Source: Naematelia aurantialba (taxonomy: Eukaryota > Basidiomycota > Tremellomycetes > Tremellales > Naemateliaceae). Taken from it: DNA of 64,000 bases. Under the pieces are notes generated by a model, which had not been told where the DNA came from, searched no databases, and saw only the letters and a list, made by a program, of their open reading frames with translations. Below are positions 20,070 to 31,807 of the stretch, piece by piece (positions within the stretch are counted from its first letter, which is position 1; every line of letters starts with the position of its first letter). Made by a program: the position numbers and the translations under genes. The stretch spans positions 1 through 64,000 of the forward strand of contig JAKFAO010000008.1 of NCBI GenBank assembly GCA_021527695.1. Direction: 5' to 3'.

Positions 20070-21943
20070 ATGTCCCACAACAGAGAAACAACAAAAGTCA
20101 TCGTGGTCGGTGGGGCAGGAACGATCGGCTCCTCGACGGCGTTGCACCTGGTTCGAGCTGGCTACACGCCAGCAAATATCACTGTTCTGGATACATATCG
20201 GATACCCTCGGCACAATCTGCCGGGAATGACCTCAACAAAATCATGAATTTTCGCCTGCGTAACAAGGTAGACCTGCAACTCAGCCTGGAGGCCAGAGAC
20301 GGGTGGACCCAGGACGAGCTGTTCAAGCCGTACTTTCACAACACTGGAAGAGTGAGTAATGGCGTGCCCTGAGCGATAACAGTGATTGATCCTTGTCTCC
20401 TCTCAGCTCGACTGTGCATTCACCCCTGTTGGTATTGAGAAGCTCCGTTCCTCGTACCATGCCCTCCTGGACGCAAACGCCGGGCTGGAGGAGACCAATC
20501 ACTGGCTGGACACAGACGAGGAGATTAGGGCGAAAATGCCATTGTTGGATCAGCAGCAAGTGCAGGTAAGGTAATGCTCACATTCGAGTGTTGCTGAAAC
20601 ATATCTACCATGTAATGGCGCTGAGGCATGCCTTAGGGATGGAAGGCGGTATTCAGCGAAGACGGGGGATGGCTTGCGGCGGCCAAAGCTATCAATGCTA
20701 TTGGGGAATGCCTGAAGTCTGAGGGTGTTGTCTTTGGATACGGAGGGTGAGTGGACGTGTCCGGTTGCTGCAGACCGTCCCCCATGTTGGGAACAAGGAG
20801 GTCTTACTGACGTGCTTTGCACCAGCGCTGGAAGCTTCCGCCGCCCATTGTTTGGAGCCGATAGCACCACGTGCGTTGGCGTTGAGACTGTTGACGGCAC
20901 CAAGTACTATGCAGACAAGGTCGTCCTCGCAGCGGGAGCATGGAGCCCTGCATTGGTAGACCTGGAGGACCAATGTATCTCAAAGGTGAGTGCTGTGACC
21001 AACACTCACAGCCGAGTGAAAGGCAAGCAGCTTGCGACATTGTTCTGACGACGTACGCAGGCTTGGGTATACGCACACCTGCAGCTGTCGCCGACAGAAG
21101 CAGCGGAATACAAAGGGGTTCCAGTAGTATACAGCGACGACCTTGGGTTCTTCTTCGAGCCTAGCGAGTAGGTCCAAACAGTAGTACAGAGCACTGACAT
21201 CGTTAGAGATGGAGTAATAAAGGTTTGCGACGAGTTTCCTGGTAAGCCCTGTCCCGGCGCTACCCTCTGGTCTCTCGCACATCTTACGCTTGCAGCTAAT
21301 CTAGTGGTCAAGGTTTCACGCGCTTCAAGCAGCATCGCCCTTACGGAGCGTCTGTGCCGAAACGCATTTCCGTCCCGCGATCTCATGCCAAGCATCCGAC
21401 CGACACCTATCCCGACGCCTCTGAAGTGACCATCCGCAAGATGATGGCGACCTTCCTGCCCAGATTTGCCGACCGCGAGCTGTTCAATCGATCCATGTGC
21501 TGGTGTACTGACACGGCGGATGCAGCGCTGTTAGTGTGCGAGCATCCACAATGGAAAAATTTCATCCTGGCAACAGGAGACAGCGGGTGAGTATCTGTTC
21601 GAGACTATAGGTCACGACAAATAGGGCTGATGCAATCTGGATCCTTAGCCACTCGTTCAAGATACTTCCCAACATCGGCAAGCATATAGTTGCCCTCTTG
21701 GAGGGGACTTTGCAAGAAGACCTGGCGCAGGCATGGAAATGGCGGCCAGGGGGGAATGCGCTCTTGTCTCGCCGTGCTGCGCCTGCAAAGGACCTCGCCG
21801 ATCTTCCAGGCTGGAAGCACGATGATGCTCCCGTGGTCGAGTATCAGAACGGTGAGCGCAAGCCGGAAGTTGAGATATTGGCTGTAAATTTAGAGTCTGA
21901 GCCTGCCGGGCACCGTGGTTCGGTGTGCCCTATCCTTGCATAG
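20070..21943 (+). CDS. Fructosyl amino acid oxidase-like FAD oxidoreductase
   Basis: Flavoprotein of the DAO/sarcosine-oxidase superfamily, closest in pattern to fungal fructosyl amino acid oxidases (amadoriases), which oxidatively deglycate amino acids. 473 residues from exons 20070-20351, 20407-20565, 20637-20746, 20826-20985, 21061-21167, 21207-21241, 21313-21586, 21649-21943. FAD motif VIVVGGAGTIGSSTALHL starts at residue 9. MCWCTDTAD holds the Cys that binds flavin covalently in this family, and ATGDSGHSFKILPNIG is the conserved C-terminal segment, joined over an intron. A 42-nt stretch at 21852-21893 has perfect splice borders (GTGAGC..TTTAG) and is a multiple of three, so forms with and without it are both open. 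The C-terminus (CPILA) lacks a peroxisomal signal. A related L-pipecolate or saccharopine-type oxidase cannot be excluded. Confidence 0.82.
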
Positions 21944-22527
21944 ACAAACATTCGGACGGAGCCGAGTCCTTCGTACAATCAGTGTGCAGTATATAACGCC
22001 TCTCTCATTTTAGCGTATGCATAGATACAATCTAGATGGCGGAAGAGAGGAGCAGGAAGACAAGCATGTCGATCACTCGTATGAATACCTCCCGGGTTGG
22101 CTGGCTTGACTGGCCAGGCAAAGGATCTCCTCACGGCTAGGAGCCGTTGACGAGGAAATGAAAGGTGTCAGCGTCGAGTGAGGACCCTGTAGTTGGCGCT
22201 TGAATGTACTGGCAAGGGCCATTGACCCCCTTGAATGAATCAAAGGAAGTGATCCTGCCATCACGCTGCCCAACCTCGGCACCTTAGCATGCATCAACTG
22301 CGAAAATGCCCCCTACACCATCAACGGTTTGCTGTGCAACCAGCTCGATCCCTTTGGTCAGACCTCTCGACGTGTTGAAACCTCCCTCCTTGTATTCAAG
22401 ACCCTGTCCATTCCCCCCTTTGTCTTGCGCTATGTACTACCGTCGAGCTAAACCTATGTATCTCCTCGTGTACCCACCTCTTTCTTTTGACTTGTAACCT
22501 TACATTCAATCTCAAGAAGTCCCAGAC
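21944..22527. other. Intergenic, no gene seen
   Basis: 584 bp including the presumed promoter of the glycoprotein gene; CT-rich tract around 22470-22560 adjoining the start, common in fungal promoters. Confidence 0.4.
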
Positions 22528-24194
22528 ATGTCTCTCGTTCTCCTCTTCTCTCTCTTGCCGATCCTCTCGCACGCTGCTGATCTCAGCACCATCACCGCCG
22601 CCCCGCAAGCTACAGGCCTGAATGTTCGGACTATCAGCGTTGGAAGCACGACCTATGAGACCACATCCCCTCTACCTTTGACAGAGTAAACTTTTGCTCT
22701 GGGCAGACTGTACGACAGCGCTGATTGTCAGATATCTCTACCCGTATGATCAGCTCCCCTACCAGATCAACCCCTATCCCATCGGGCGGGGTCCTCAATC
22801 TGGCTGTGCGTGTAGCGTCCTTTTGGTTTGATAGTTTCGAGCTCTGAATCCTCCTATAGACAACCAGTGCAATTCCACCACTGAGGGCGAGGATTCACAG
22901 TGTCAGACTGTAATTATGAACACGATTGACGGTAAGTCGGAGTCTGAACATGGCGACCTTGTCATCCAACAACTGACGAACAGACTTCTGCTTATGGGGC
23001 GCTCCCGACACAACGCCCGACCAGACAATCGGAGACACTGAAGCCGCCGTGGTGGCATATGTGAGCTGCCTGACACAGACAGCTTTGTGGCATCCAATGA
23101 CTGGCAGTGCACGAAAGCGGGCCATGGTGCTCGTATTCTCCCACCGGGATCCTTGACGGCTGTTCAGGTATGTCAGGTCAGCTATCGACTTCTGTTCTAC
23201 TCACGACGACAGTTCATGCGCACCGAGGCGTACATCCAGATCGTGGGTTTCATCAATCAGACAGCTCTCAATCTGGCTCCCAACGACACTGGTGGCGAGC
23301 TCGACCCCCACGGTGACGACCAACTGGGTAACCCGCTCGGTGGTGCCGTATACTCCACCCAGCTGCCGTCAGGCGATAATACCACTTACCTCCAGACCAG
23401 TACGTCAATGTGATGGCTCCCCAAGAACAAGTTGACCTTGCAGACTCCTGGACCTTGTTCGTCGGCTCCGACACGTTCTGCTTCAAACTTTGTGATCCCA
23501 GCTATAATGCGACTGATCTGAACTATTGCCAAAAGTATGCTCGCTTGCAGTGACTGTGCTGATCTCTCAGCATCTTTGACTTGCTTGGATGCAGTCAGAA
23601 CATGCCCGCCGCATACGAGCCCGGCGTTTTCCTCGCATGTGATGGTGAACTTCAGGACGAGGTCGGCACTTACACCTCGAACGGTCAGAGTGGGTTAAAT
23701 GGCTTCTCCAATCACAATTTTGGGCTCACATCTCAGCCTACACCTGGTCTCAGCCATCCTCCCTGGACCCGACTTCGACTCTTCCGTGGAAGCCGCGCAT
23801 CCCTGCCTCGTCCAACTGTGTTTACTATCAGTCGACTGACCTTTACCCCACCGAATCTCTAGGCTACCAGTCGACCGCCACGCCGCTCGTTGACTCTGGA
23901 CTGACAACCACTCCCGCCACCGTTCCCTCGACCTTTGGGACCATCTCGCAAACGATTCCCGCCGCGTCGGCCGCAAGCGCTACGAGCGCCGCTGGCGGTG
24001 TTATAAGCGATGGCTCTGTGTCACCTGCCTCATCTGGCTCCTCGGGCTCTTCCATCAAAAGCGCGGCGGCTGCATCAGGCTCGTCATCTGGCAACGCCAC
24101 CTCGGATGCCGATCTGGGCTTCCAGGCTGACCTCGTTGGGGGTCTCGCCGGTCTCGCCGGCTTGGCCATCGGTCTCGTGTATGTTTTGCCTTGA
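22528..24194 (+). CDS. Secreted macrofage-activating-glycoprotein-like protein, probably GPI-anchored
   Basis: 431-residue cell-surface protein resembling the basidiomycete family annotated as macrofage activating glycoprotein; biochemical function unknown. Nine exons: 22528-22685, 22732-22805, 22860-22931, 22984-23060, 23108-23167, 23213-23399, 23444-23534, 23571-23689, 23737-24194. Signal peptide at residues 1-17 (MSLVLLFSLLPILSHAA). The core has the family marks QCQT, DDFCLWGAP, TIGDTEAAVVAYCTKAGHG, QIVGFINQT, DPHGDDQLGNPLGG, FCFKLCDPS, CQNIFDLLGC and GVYTSNG-like GTYTSNG, with about a dozen cysteines likely in disulfides. A Ser/Thr/Ala-rich stalk (about 330-405) leads to a hydrophobic tail GGLAGLAGLAIGLVYVLP, as expected for a GPI signal. 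All eight introns fit the frame. Confidence 0.86.
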
Positions 24195-24556
24195 GTGGCA
24201 GAATATGGATTCAACGGACAGTTTGCGCACCTGATGTCGCGCTCCCCTCTGCATCACAGACTACCCTTGCCTATACATAGTCTGAGCATCTTCTTCCATG
24301 TGGATTCTACAATGCATCATGATGATTTGGTCAAAGCGGGTCGAGTAGGAATGAACCACAGAGTTTATCCGAGTGACAACCGGGGTCGCCTTCATTAGCC
24401 GGATGGGACAACTTGGCATTATTCATTCATCATCCGAGAGTCCATGTCCTCGCGTAGTATAATAGAGTGGCATGGCCTCGCCCCGCTCACTGTGAAGGCT
24501 CGACCAGACGCGGGGTCGATACCACTCAGTCATCCTCAAACGCATCTCTCCCCGTC
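24195..24556. other. Intergenic, no gene seen
   Basis: 362 bp before the GH43 gene, containing a TATAATAGAG element at about 24458, 90-100 bases upstream of the ATG. Confidence 0.4.
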
Positions 24557-26418
24557 ATGTCTGTCACCAACACTTACCGCAATCCGATCCTTCCGGGCTT
24601 CAACCCAGACCCATCCATCTGCTTCATCCCAGGGCAAGGCTACTTTATCAGCACATCGACTTTCGAGTACTTTCCAGGATTACCCATCTATCACAGCACT
24701 GATCTCGTGTCCTGGAAGGTAGGTTCACGCTTGGTTCATATTGCAGTCGCTCATACTCGACGTTAGCTCATCGGACATGCCTTGAATCGTCGTAGTCAGG
24801 GTGTCGAAATGCGCACAGTAGAGTCGTCAGCAGGTCTTTGGGCACCGACGCTGCGATACTACAAGGGGAAGTGCTACATGATCTGCTCGTGCTTCTGGAG
24901 ATTGCGTATGGACCCAGTAAGATCTTTCGTCCAGAGTAGGGGAGATTGAAACTGACCGCAGATAGGGAGGCAGTCCCGACATGATCTCGAGTGGCTTCTA
25001 CTTCAGCACAGAAGACATATTTGACGACACAAAATGGAGCGAGGCGGTGTACTTTGAGGAGATAGGCTTTGATCAAGACGTCAGCACTTTCCTGTAGTTG
25101 GGGGTCATGTGACTCACATAGCATAGCTCCTCTTTGACGACGACGGTAAAGTATACCAGACCGTGACGCGCTTCGATTTCAACGCGCCCACAACAAACGG
25201 CATTCCAAAGATACAGTCCTGGATCAACGAGATCGACTTGGCGACCGGCACGTCCCTCACCGAACCTGTCCTAGCCAAGGCCTCCCCTCTTGGCGTGGCT
25301 GAAGGCTGTCATATCCTGAAACGAGACGGGTACTATTATTTCTTCACCGCTGAAGGCGGCACGCAGGACGGTCATCGGGAATGTGTCTACAGAAGCAAGA
25401 GTCCATTGGGCCCGTTTGAACCTCCCCCCGAAGGTGTTAACCCTGTCATCTTCAATGACGACCACCCTGATATCCAGAACACCGGGCATATGGACCTGAT
25501 CGAGGGAGACAATGGAAAGTGGGTAGCGGTCTTCCTCGGCGTTCGCCCTGTATTCAAGGCGACGGAAACTGCGGGAGGAAAGGGCATGCCGACGCAGTTG
25601 GGCAGAGAGACATTTATGGCACCAATGGAATGGATCGATGGATGGCCAGTGGTGAACAAGAGGAAACCGATAGAACTTATTGGCGAAGCTGAGGGACTGA
25701 CACTGCTACCCGAGAAGAGCAGTTGGACGGACGACTTTGCTCAAGAGTGTGAGTGCATCCACACTAAGTGTGCCAAGCTAATAGCCATTAAAGCGTTAAG
25801 TCTCGGCTGGTACCACTTGCGCGTGCCCTTGCGGCATTTCTACAGTCTGACAGAACGACCAGGATATCTTGCCATCCGCGGTGGTCCAGAGTCAATCGAG
25901 GTGGAGCATTGTCCTAGCGTGCTTGTCCAAAAACAAACGGCGTTCGACCTCGACTGGTCCACGGAATTAGAGTTCGAGCCTACCAAAGCAGGCCAGCAGG
26001 CTGGGACTGTGGTCTGGATCAGCAAAACCGCGCATGCCAGTCTCGGTGTCAGAGGCGTTGATGCTAGGGGATTAGAAATCGTGTTCAAGAAGACAAGTGA
26101 CGACAAGGGGTTCGAGGTGAGTCGATATCCCTTACTTTACTGAAACTAACCCGCATTTCTTAGGAGCATGTGTTCCCGTTGACCGTCGCTCCTGGTACAC
26201 CTATCGTTCTGTACATCAAAGCTCGCAAGTTGGAGTACGAGTTTGGCTTCAGAGTCGCCGATTCAGCCGGCGTCACGTTCGTCGGCAAACTACCCAGTAA
26301 CGCCCTCGAGCCTCTTTTCACTGGGGCGCACTTTGGCTTGTATGCGCAGGGCGTCAAAGAGACACCCTGCCTTCATTCAGCATATTTCAAATATGCCAAG
26401 TGGGTTCTAGCCGAATAA
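24557..26418 (+). CDS. GH43 glycoside hydrolase (beta-xylosidase/arabinofuranosidase type), no signal peptide
   Basis: 541-residue GH43 enzyme expected to release xylose or arabinose from oligosaccharides. Exons 24557-24718, 24767-24916, 24966-25079, 25127-25748, 25794-26116, 26164-26418. The protein begins directly with the five-bladed propeller: NPILPGFNPDPSI holds the catalytic base (Asp 18), SAGLWAPTLRYYKGKCYM follows, LLFDDDGKVYQ carries another conserved Asp region, VAEGCHILKRDGYYYFFTAEGG holds the acid Glu, and NTGHMDLIE a further family motif. A C-terminal beta-sandwich (about residues 335-541) with LAIRGG..ESIE is typical of xylan-side-chain GH43 members. There is no N-terminal signal, so it should act in the cytosol on imported oligomers. 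Substrate preference cannot be told from sequence. Confidence 0.9.
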
Positions 26419-27185
26419 CGGTCACATGTATGTTGTGCTGCCTATCGACCTCCCGGGCCACTACATCAGGTTAGGTGCGAAGTCGAGTGCAAAGCGATGA
26501 GGTGATGCAATGTGAAAGCCCATGAGAGAAGGAGACCTGTGTAGACATGCCATGGCCATGATGCAACATGTCAGTGACACCATCCATGATATTCGTCCAA
26601 CTTAGCAAACGGACATCTATGTGCTGTCGTAGTCAAACCGGTCGTGTTCAAACACCACGTAACCGTCAATGGCTGCCAAATCTTGGTAGTCGAGGCCCTG
26701 CCAAAAAGACGCCCTCAACTGCTCCGAACTAGTCCTGGTATCAGGACTTGGGGGTACGGCGGTCAGCTGGCAAGTGCTGCACGGCTGACCCGCGCTCCTT
26801 CACATATACCGTTTGGGACTCGGGAAAGGTGATCTGACCGATTTGCCACGATCCGCTTCCTTGCAGACGGGATGAAAGCCACGCTCACCGCTAGCGAGGT
26901 GCCTTCTATGGAATGTCGTCACGTCTATAGCGGATTACTTGGTGGCTTTATGAGAACCGGAGTTTTGTCTGCGTGAAATCATGTTGTGCCTGCAACAGCT
27001 TGCTTGGCCAGAGACGGCGTGTATCCATATTGTCCTCGATCTGCAAACGATGGACTACACGGGTCTCGGGAGCGCTCGTTCGGTGGCGTCGGCCCGGTGG
27101 ATTGACCGTTTGTCCTCCGAGGAGCAGTTGCACAACAGGGCTGAAAGCCTGGCTTGACAATTCGATTCCTACGCTGTGCTCAACA
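26419..27185. other. Intergenic, no gene seen
   Basis: 767 bp with only short frames lacking motifs; presumed terminator of GH43 and promoter of the serine hydrolase. Confidence 0.4.
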
Positions 27186-28656
27186 ATGGCCTTGAAACTT
27201 GCCGCACTCAAGCCAGAGGGCAAGCAAGCCCTCGATGCCCTGTTGGAACGCGCCGTGGACTCGAGGGACATCCCAGCAGCATTCTTCGGGGCCACTAATG
27301 CGGAAGAGGAGATCTACTTTGCCTGTCGCGGCGAGCGGGTCTATGGGCGACCAGACGAGGGTCTCGTCACCCCGGACACCAGTGAGCCCGCATGCAGCCG
27401 TATGGAATCCCACTGACGAGCCCCAATAGCGTTGCAACTCTTCTCGATGACCAAGTTCGTCACCGCTGTCAGTCGTGCTTATCAATCCCATCGATGATTC
27501 TCGCTGAAACAGCCTTGCAGATCGCCTGTTGGCAGCAAGTGGATAAAGGCACGATCAGCATGGACGATCCTGCCCTAATCGAAAAGTACTGCCCGGAGCT
27601 ATGGCAGCAGCCCATCCTGGAAGGTTACGACGAGGCCGGCAAGGAGATTACGAGAGAGCGCAAAACACCTCTCACTCTCCGCCATCTTCTCACGCACACC
27701 TCGGGTACGTGGTCCACCGGTCGTGCTGTGCTATGCTCCTCTCTGTCTCACTGACGGGGTCTTGTTCCCTCAGGCCTCTGTTACTCTTGGAATGCCCCTG
27801 ATATAATGCGATGGAGACGAGAACATGCGGTGCCCGATATCTTTGCTCCCAATACCCCTGTATCTGCCTACGTTCAGCCGCTTCTCTTCGAGCCCGGAAC
27901 GAACCATCGCTACTCTATCGGCATCGATTGGGCAGGTATCCTTGTTTCCCGAGTAACAGGACGAGACCTGGAGCAGGTCTTTCAGCAAGACATATTTGCG
28001 CCATGCGGCATCAAGAGCATATCGTTCATCCCCACGAAATCCATCAAGGAGCGGATGATGGCTATGACCAAGAGAGAGCCTCCATCCACCGGCCAGCTGG
28101 TCATCATGGAAGAGCCGGTCATGGGGCGATCGATGCGGGAGGAGGATTATGGGCCGATATACTCTGGGGGAGGGGGCTTGTTCGGCACCGCTCGTGACTA
28201 TCTCACCTTTCTTCGACATGTGCTGGCGTCAGCCGATCCGAACACCCCGAAGCCACTCATCTCGGCCAGTTCGTTCAAGAAGCTCTTCGAGGACCACCTC
28301 GATCCAGCACTAGCAATCAGAGCGGGTCTGGCATCAATGGCCAAGCAACAGGACATCCACGATGATGCGTTGTTCGACAATGGCAAGGGCACCTATATTG
28401 CGCACAGCCCAGGACTGTTTATCAACATGAAAGATAGCAAATATGGACGGAAGGCTATGAGTGGCTATTGGGACGGCGCGGCCAAGACATTCTTCTGGCT
28501 TGATCCTACAAGTGGTCTCGGGGTGAGTCTGATGGAACGGCTCAAGAGCTCACTGGACAGGCTGTCTGCTGCACGAACATCCTCACGCAGAACCGTGAGC
28601 CGTGGACCAAGGTGTACAATGAGTACGAACGGCTTCTCTATGACAATCTCGCTTGA
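27186..28656 (+). CDS. Beta-lactamase-like serine hydrolase (class C/esterase family)
   Basis: Serine hydrolase of the beta-lactamase/transpeptidase-like family (EstB/LovD-like), probably an esterase or acyltransferase. 424 residues, exons 27186-27381, 27430-27471, 27513-27704, 27774-28522, 28561-28656. The nucleophile motif SMTK is at Ser 71/Lys 74 (LQLFSMTKFVTA), built over the first junction. The second motif is YSIGIDWAG, followed by LRHLLTHTSG earlier in the chain and SGGGGLFGTARDYLTFLRHV later. No signal peptide, so cytosolic or peroxisome-independent. The second intron donor is GTCGTG, weaker than the others but the only one found that keeps frame. The substrate is unknown; it may remove esters from plant oligomers or make a secondary metabolite. 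Confidence 0.86.
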
Positions 28657-29041
28657 ACGGTACATATCCAGTCTGGGCTGCGGTTCTTGGTGACTCGAAT
28701 ATATACTTGCTGCCTGTGCGTTGCAGAACGCAAGAGGCACCACGGAGATACTTATGCAATGGAGAAGCGATACTGAACTGATATCCTGTACATCGGATCG
28801 GGAATACAATGGCCACATGATAAACAGGTATCCTTTGGATGTGAGAACGTACCAATCCATATTCATGTCGCTGACCTCCGCCAGCTAACGATCTAGTAAC
28901 TGACCTACTGATCCATGCTAGCTCACTCGCCAGGTAGCACGGTAATTTCAATAAGCTGGAGAGTAAACTTCACATTGCGGGGGACTTGGAGCCTCTGGCC
29001 GATTAGTTGGTGCATAAAGTGCATAACCGCCCATCACAAGG
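28657..29041. other. Convergent intergenic region, no feature seen
   Basis: 385 bp between convergent stops; no supported ORF. Confidence 0.4.
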
Positions 29042-31463
29042 CTACCACAGGCCGTAGTCAGTGTCGGGCCACCCCAGATCTGGCACATCTAGTGAAAAGT
29101 TCAAGAGGCTGGTAATGTCACTGTGTGCAAAATCAAAGTCTGCTGGGGCATGGTTGGGAGCAGCGAGGAAAGGAGTGAGGCCGGTTGACGGCGCGGCGGA
29201 ATCCTGCTGGCGGTTGGGCATATCAAACTGGACAAAGTGTAAGCTAGAATCGACTATCTTTGAGCGGCAAAGACTCACGGGGACTGTCTGAGAGGGAAGC
29301 AAGTCCGAACTGGTGGTCTTCCCCTTCAGTATGAGGTTGTCGTAGATGCTGTTCGGGATCAGCACAGCACCCCACGATATGAAAATAACTTACGCGGTCA
29401 GAGGTCCAGAATGGCCGCGCAGCAACTGTTTGATCGCATTCGCACAGGGGGATGGCTGAGATTCTGAACAACTCTCGTTGAGTATCTCATCGGCAAAGTA
29501 TTCGAAGAGCTCGTAGAACGGTACGGCTACAGGAAACAGCTGAGCAAAGACTGCGAGCGTGGTACAGCAAGCGCGGACTGCACGAGTCGACAGCTGAGGT
29601 GACATCACATTGGGTGATAGTGAAAGACTATCAGTATTAGTTAAGACAGACGTTCGGCTTTGCCACGTACCAGTACAGCAAAGTCATGCCACAGATGAAG
29701 GAATGACACACGCTGACCGTCGTTTGCCGCCCTGCTGGGGTCTGGTATACTCTCCGATCCAACTATACATGTATCAGCTGCCTGCTGTCCGTCAAATACA
29801 TACCTCACAAGCCTCGGCAGCTGCAATGGCACATAAAGTCAGGCTGGGGTCCGACGGCGTTTCACAAATGACAGCTGGACGCAATGTGAACAGGACACAT
29901 TGAAAATATCGCATGTGGAACCGGGCTTCCTGCTGCATCGGCACGTTTGGACTACTCGGCAACGTGCGAGGAATCCTGTGACGCCACTGCTCCAGTTGAG
30001 AAAGGAATAGCACCGTGTCCTCCCGTGAGGGTGCACCAGCATCCAGCGCATACAACGTGGTATGGACTCGTGATCGGAGGCGATAAAGCTCGATAGAGTG
30101 AATGGCAGAAGCCATGTCGGTCAGCGGCGAGGAACTGGGCCGTGGGGTTGAAGCAGCAGCCAAGATAGTAGTCGAGTCTCTAAGCCCGCTGTCTACATCT
30201 ATGGGCATTTCGACGTTGATCTCGTTGTCAGCGATACTGACGGGCCGTCCAGACGCGTGCGAGATGAGTCGATCAAAGGCATATGCTGACCAAAAGAGCC
30301 TCTTGCGACGTTCATTAGCCCACGGCTCCTCAAGTGTGGTATTCGAACGATGCAGGCGCATATCTACGCACATGCGCATCGCTAGACCGCCAAAGATCCA
30401 AAGAGACGGTCCGGTCGTGGAACGAAAGGCGTAGAAGACAACGAAGAGAAGCGCTTCGATCGTGACGAGATCGTATGAGACCATGACCGCGTCTAGGTGT
30501 TTGTATGCTTGTTCAAAGTAAGATTGAGCAGTGTCGAGTCCCGAGAGTCCCGGATCTAATTCCACACCGATGGCGTACACCATCCATATAAAGAATGCAC
30601 CAATTCGGTCGTCAATGTCCGCAGCTTCCCCTGCTTGGCAAACCTGCTGGCGGCGGAGATGATAGTCCCGAAGTCGTGACCAGTCGGGGAATGGATATCG
30701 AGCCTGGACGTGGTAGTATAAGGCGTCAAAGAGGGCGTCCGCTACCGAAGAAGGTGGAAGAGCGGGCGAGGAATTGATCGGGAGCGGCTTGGTCGCATTG
30801 GGCTGTATCACTGCGCCGAGATCGGCGGGGTGGAAATGTTTGCGGCGCTGACATGAAGCGAGACTGGTTCAACATGATCAACAGAGCAATGTTTAAAAAC
30901 GCAGTCAGAGTCACATACAGTTGTGGGATGAACGCAAGTGCGTCGTCCGACGATGATGCATTCGAAATGGCATTCCGAGCGTTGGGACCTGGTCGTGTGA
31001 TGTTGTAACGATCTTTGATTTCTGGATGGTGAGGGTCTACCTCTGCCAGAGCGGCCTCTAGCTTGGCTACTCTACTTTCCAGAGTCATCAGGTATCTAAG
31101 GCGGTAAGTCAGTTTCTTCTCGGTGAAGAGGCACTGTGAGACTTGCCTCGCACTCACGGCATGCCTATTGGAGTCGTCGAAGACGCATTCGGCGGATGCT
31201 TTGGCACACGCAACGCACATCCTATGGAGGGTCAGTACCACCACCACTTGATAGGATCTGAACTCTCACGACATCTGAGGCTCTGAACGATAACATTTCA
31301 TCTTCTTAACCTTGCAGCGATTGCAGGCGTTGACACAGCGTTGTCTCTCGTGGCTTGAGCGTTTGGGTCGTTTGAGGCCTCTGGGTCCATCTGTAGGGGT
31401 ACCCTCATCGCTAGAAGGGGTCTCTACTTCTAAATTGGGACCGACCTCGTCGACGAGCGACAT
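29042..31463 (-). CDS. Zn2Cys6 transcription factor with fungal-specific TF domain
   Basis: 684-residue regulator. Exons 31463-31270, 31221-31147, 31095-30915, 30847-29804, 29741-29671, 29627-29394, 29348-29279, 29227-29042. The zinc cluster is Cys 47, 50, 57, 67, 70, 77 (C-X2-C-X6-C-X9-C-X2-C-X6-C), preceded by a basic KRPKRSS stretch and an acidic N-terminus. Exon 2 ends in the GC donor AG|GCAAGT; only this gives HAVSARYLMTLESRVAKLEAAL, the linker plus coiled coil expected here. The middle homology region has GLAMRMCVDMRLHRSN and RRKRLFWSAYAFDRLIS; the C-terminal segment SFICGMTLLYC is rebuilt from exon 5. The acidic Asp/Phe-rich tail (DFDFAHSDITSLLNF) could activate transcription. It lies downstream of the PuuE-like gene on the same strand, 344 bp away. 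Confidence 0.87.
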
Positions 31464-31807
31464 GATATAATGGTAAGACGAAGAAGGGTCGGCAAGATGC
31501 TCGAGAAAGGTTGTTGAGAGATAAGGTGACGAAAAGTTCCCAACTACCAAAGCATCGCTGCACTTCTGCACTGTGAGGCCCATGTAAACAGACAAAGACA
31601 CTCATCGACACCCTTGCATCTCACTTATCTCCCGCCCCTCCCCCTCTCCCCCGTCCCACAAACCCAGTTCCATTCTCTCCACATTACAATGTACGGATTT
31701 CCTCACAGTCCGCAATTGAGGCTGATGCCAGAGACAATCCATACCACGTCTTGCTCTTTTGAGACGGATCTTCTACACTGTGCTCACATATAATACATGT
31801 ACATCTA
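31464..31807. other. Intergenic, no gene seen
   Basis: 344 bp containing the promoter of the regulator. A C/T-rich tract (CTCCCGCCCCTCCCCCTCTC) sits at about 31628-31650. Confidence 0.4.
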
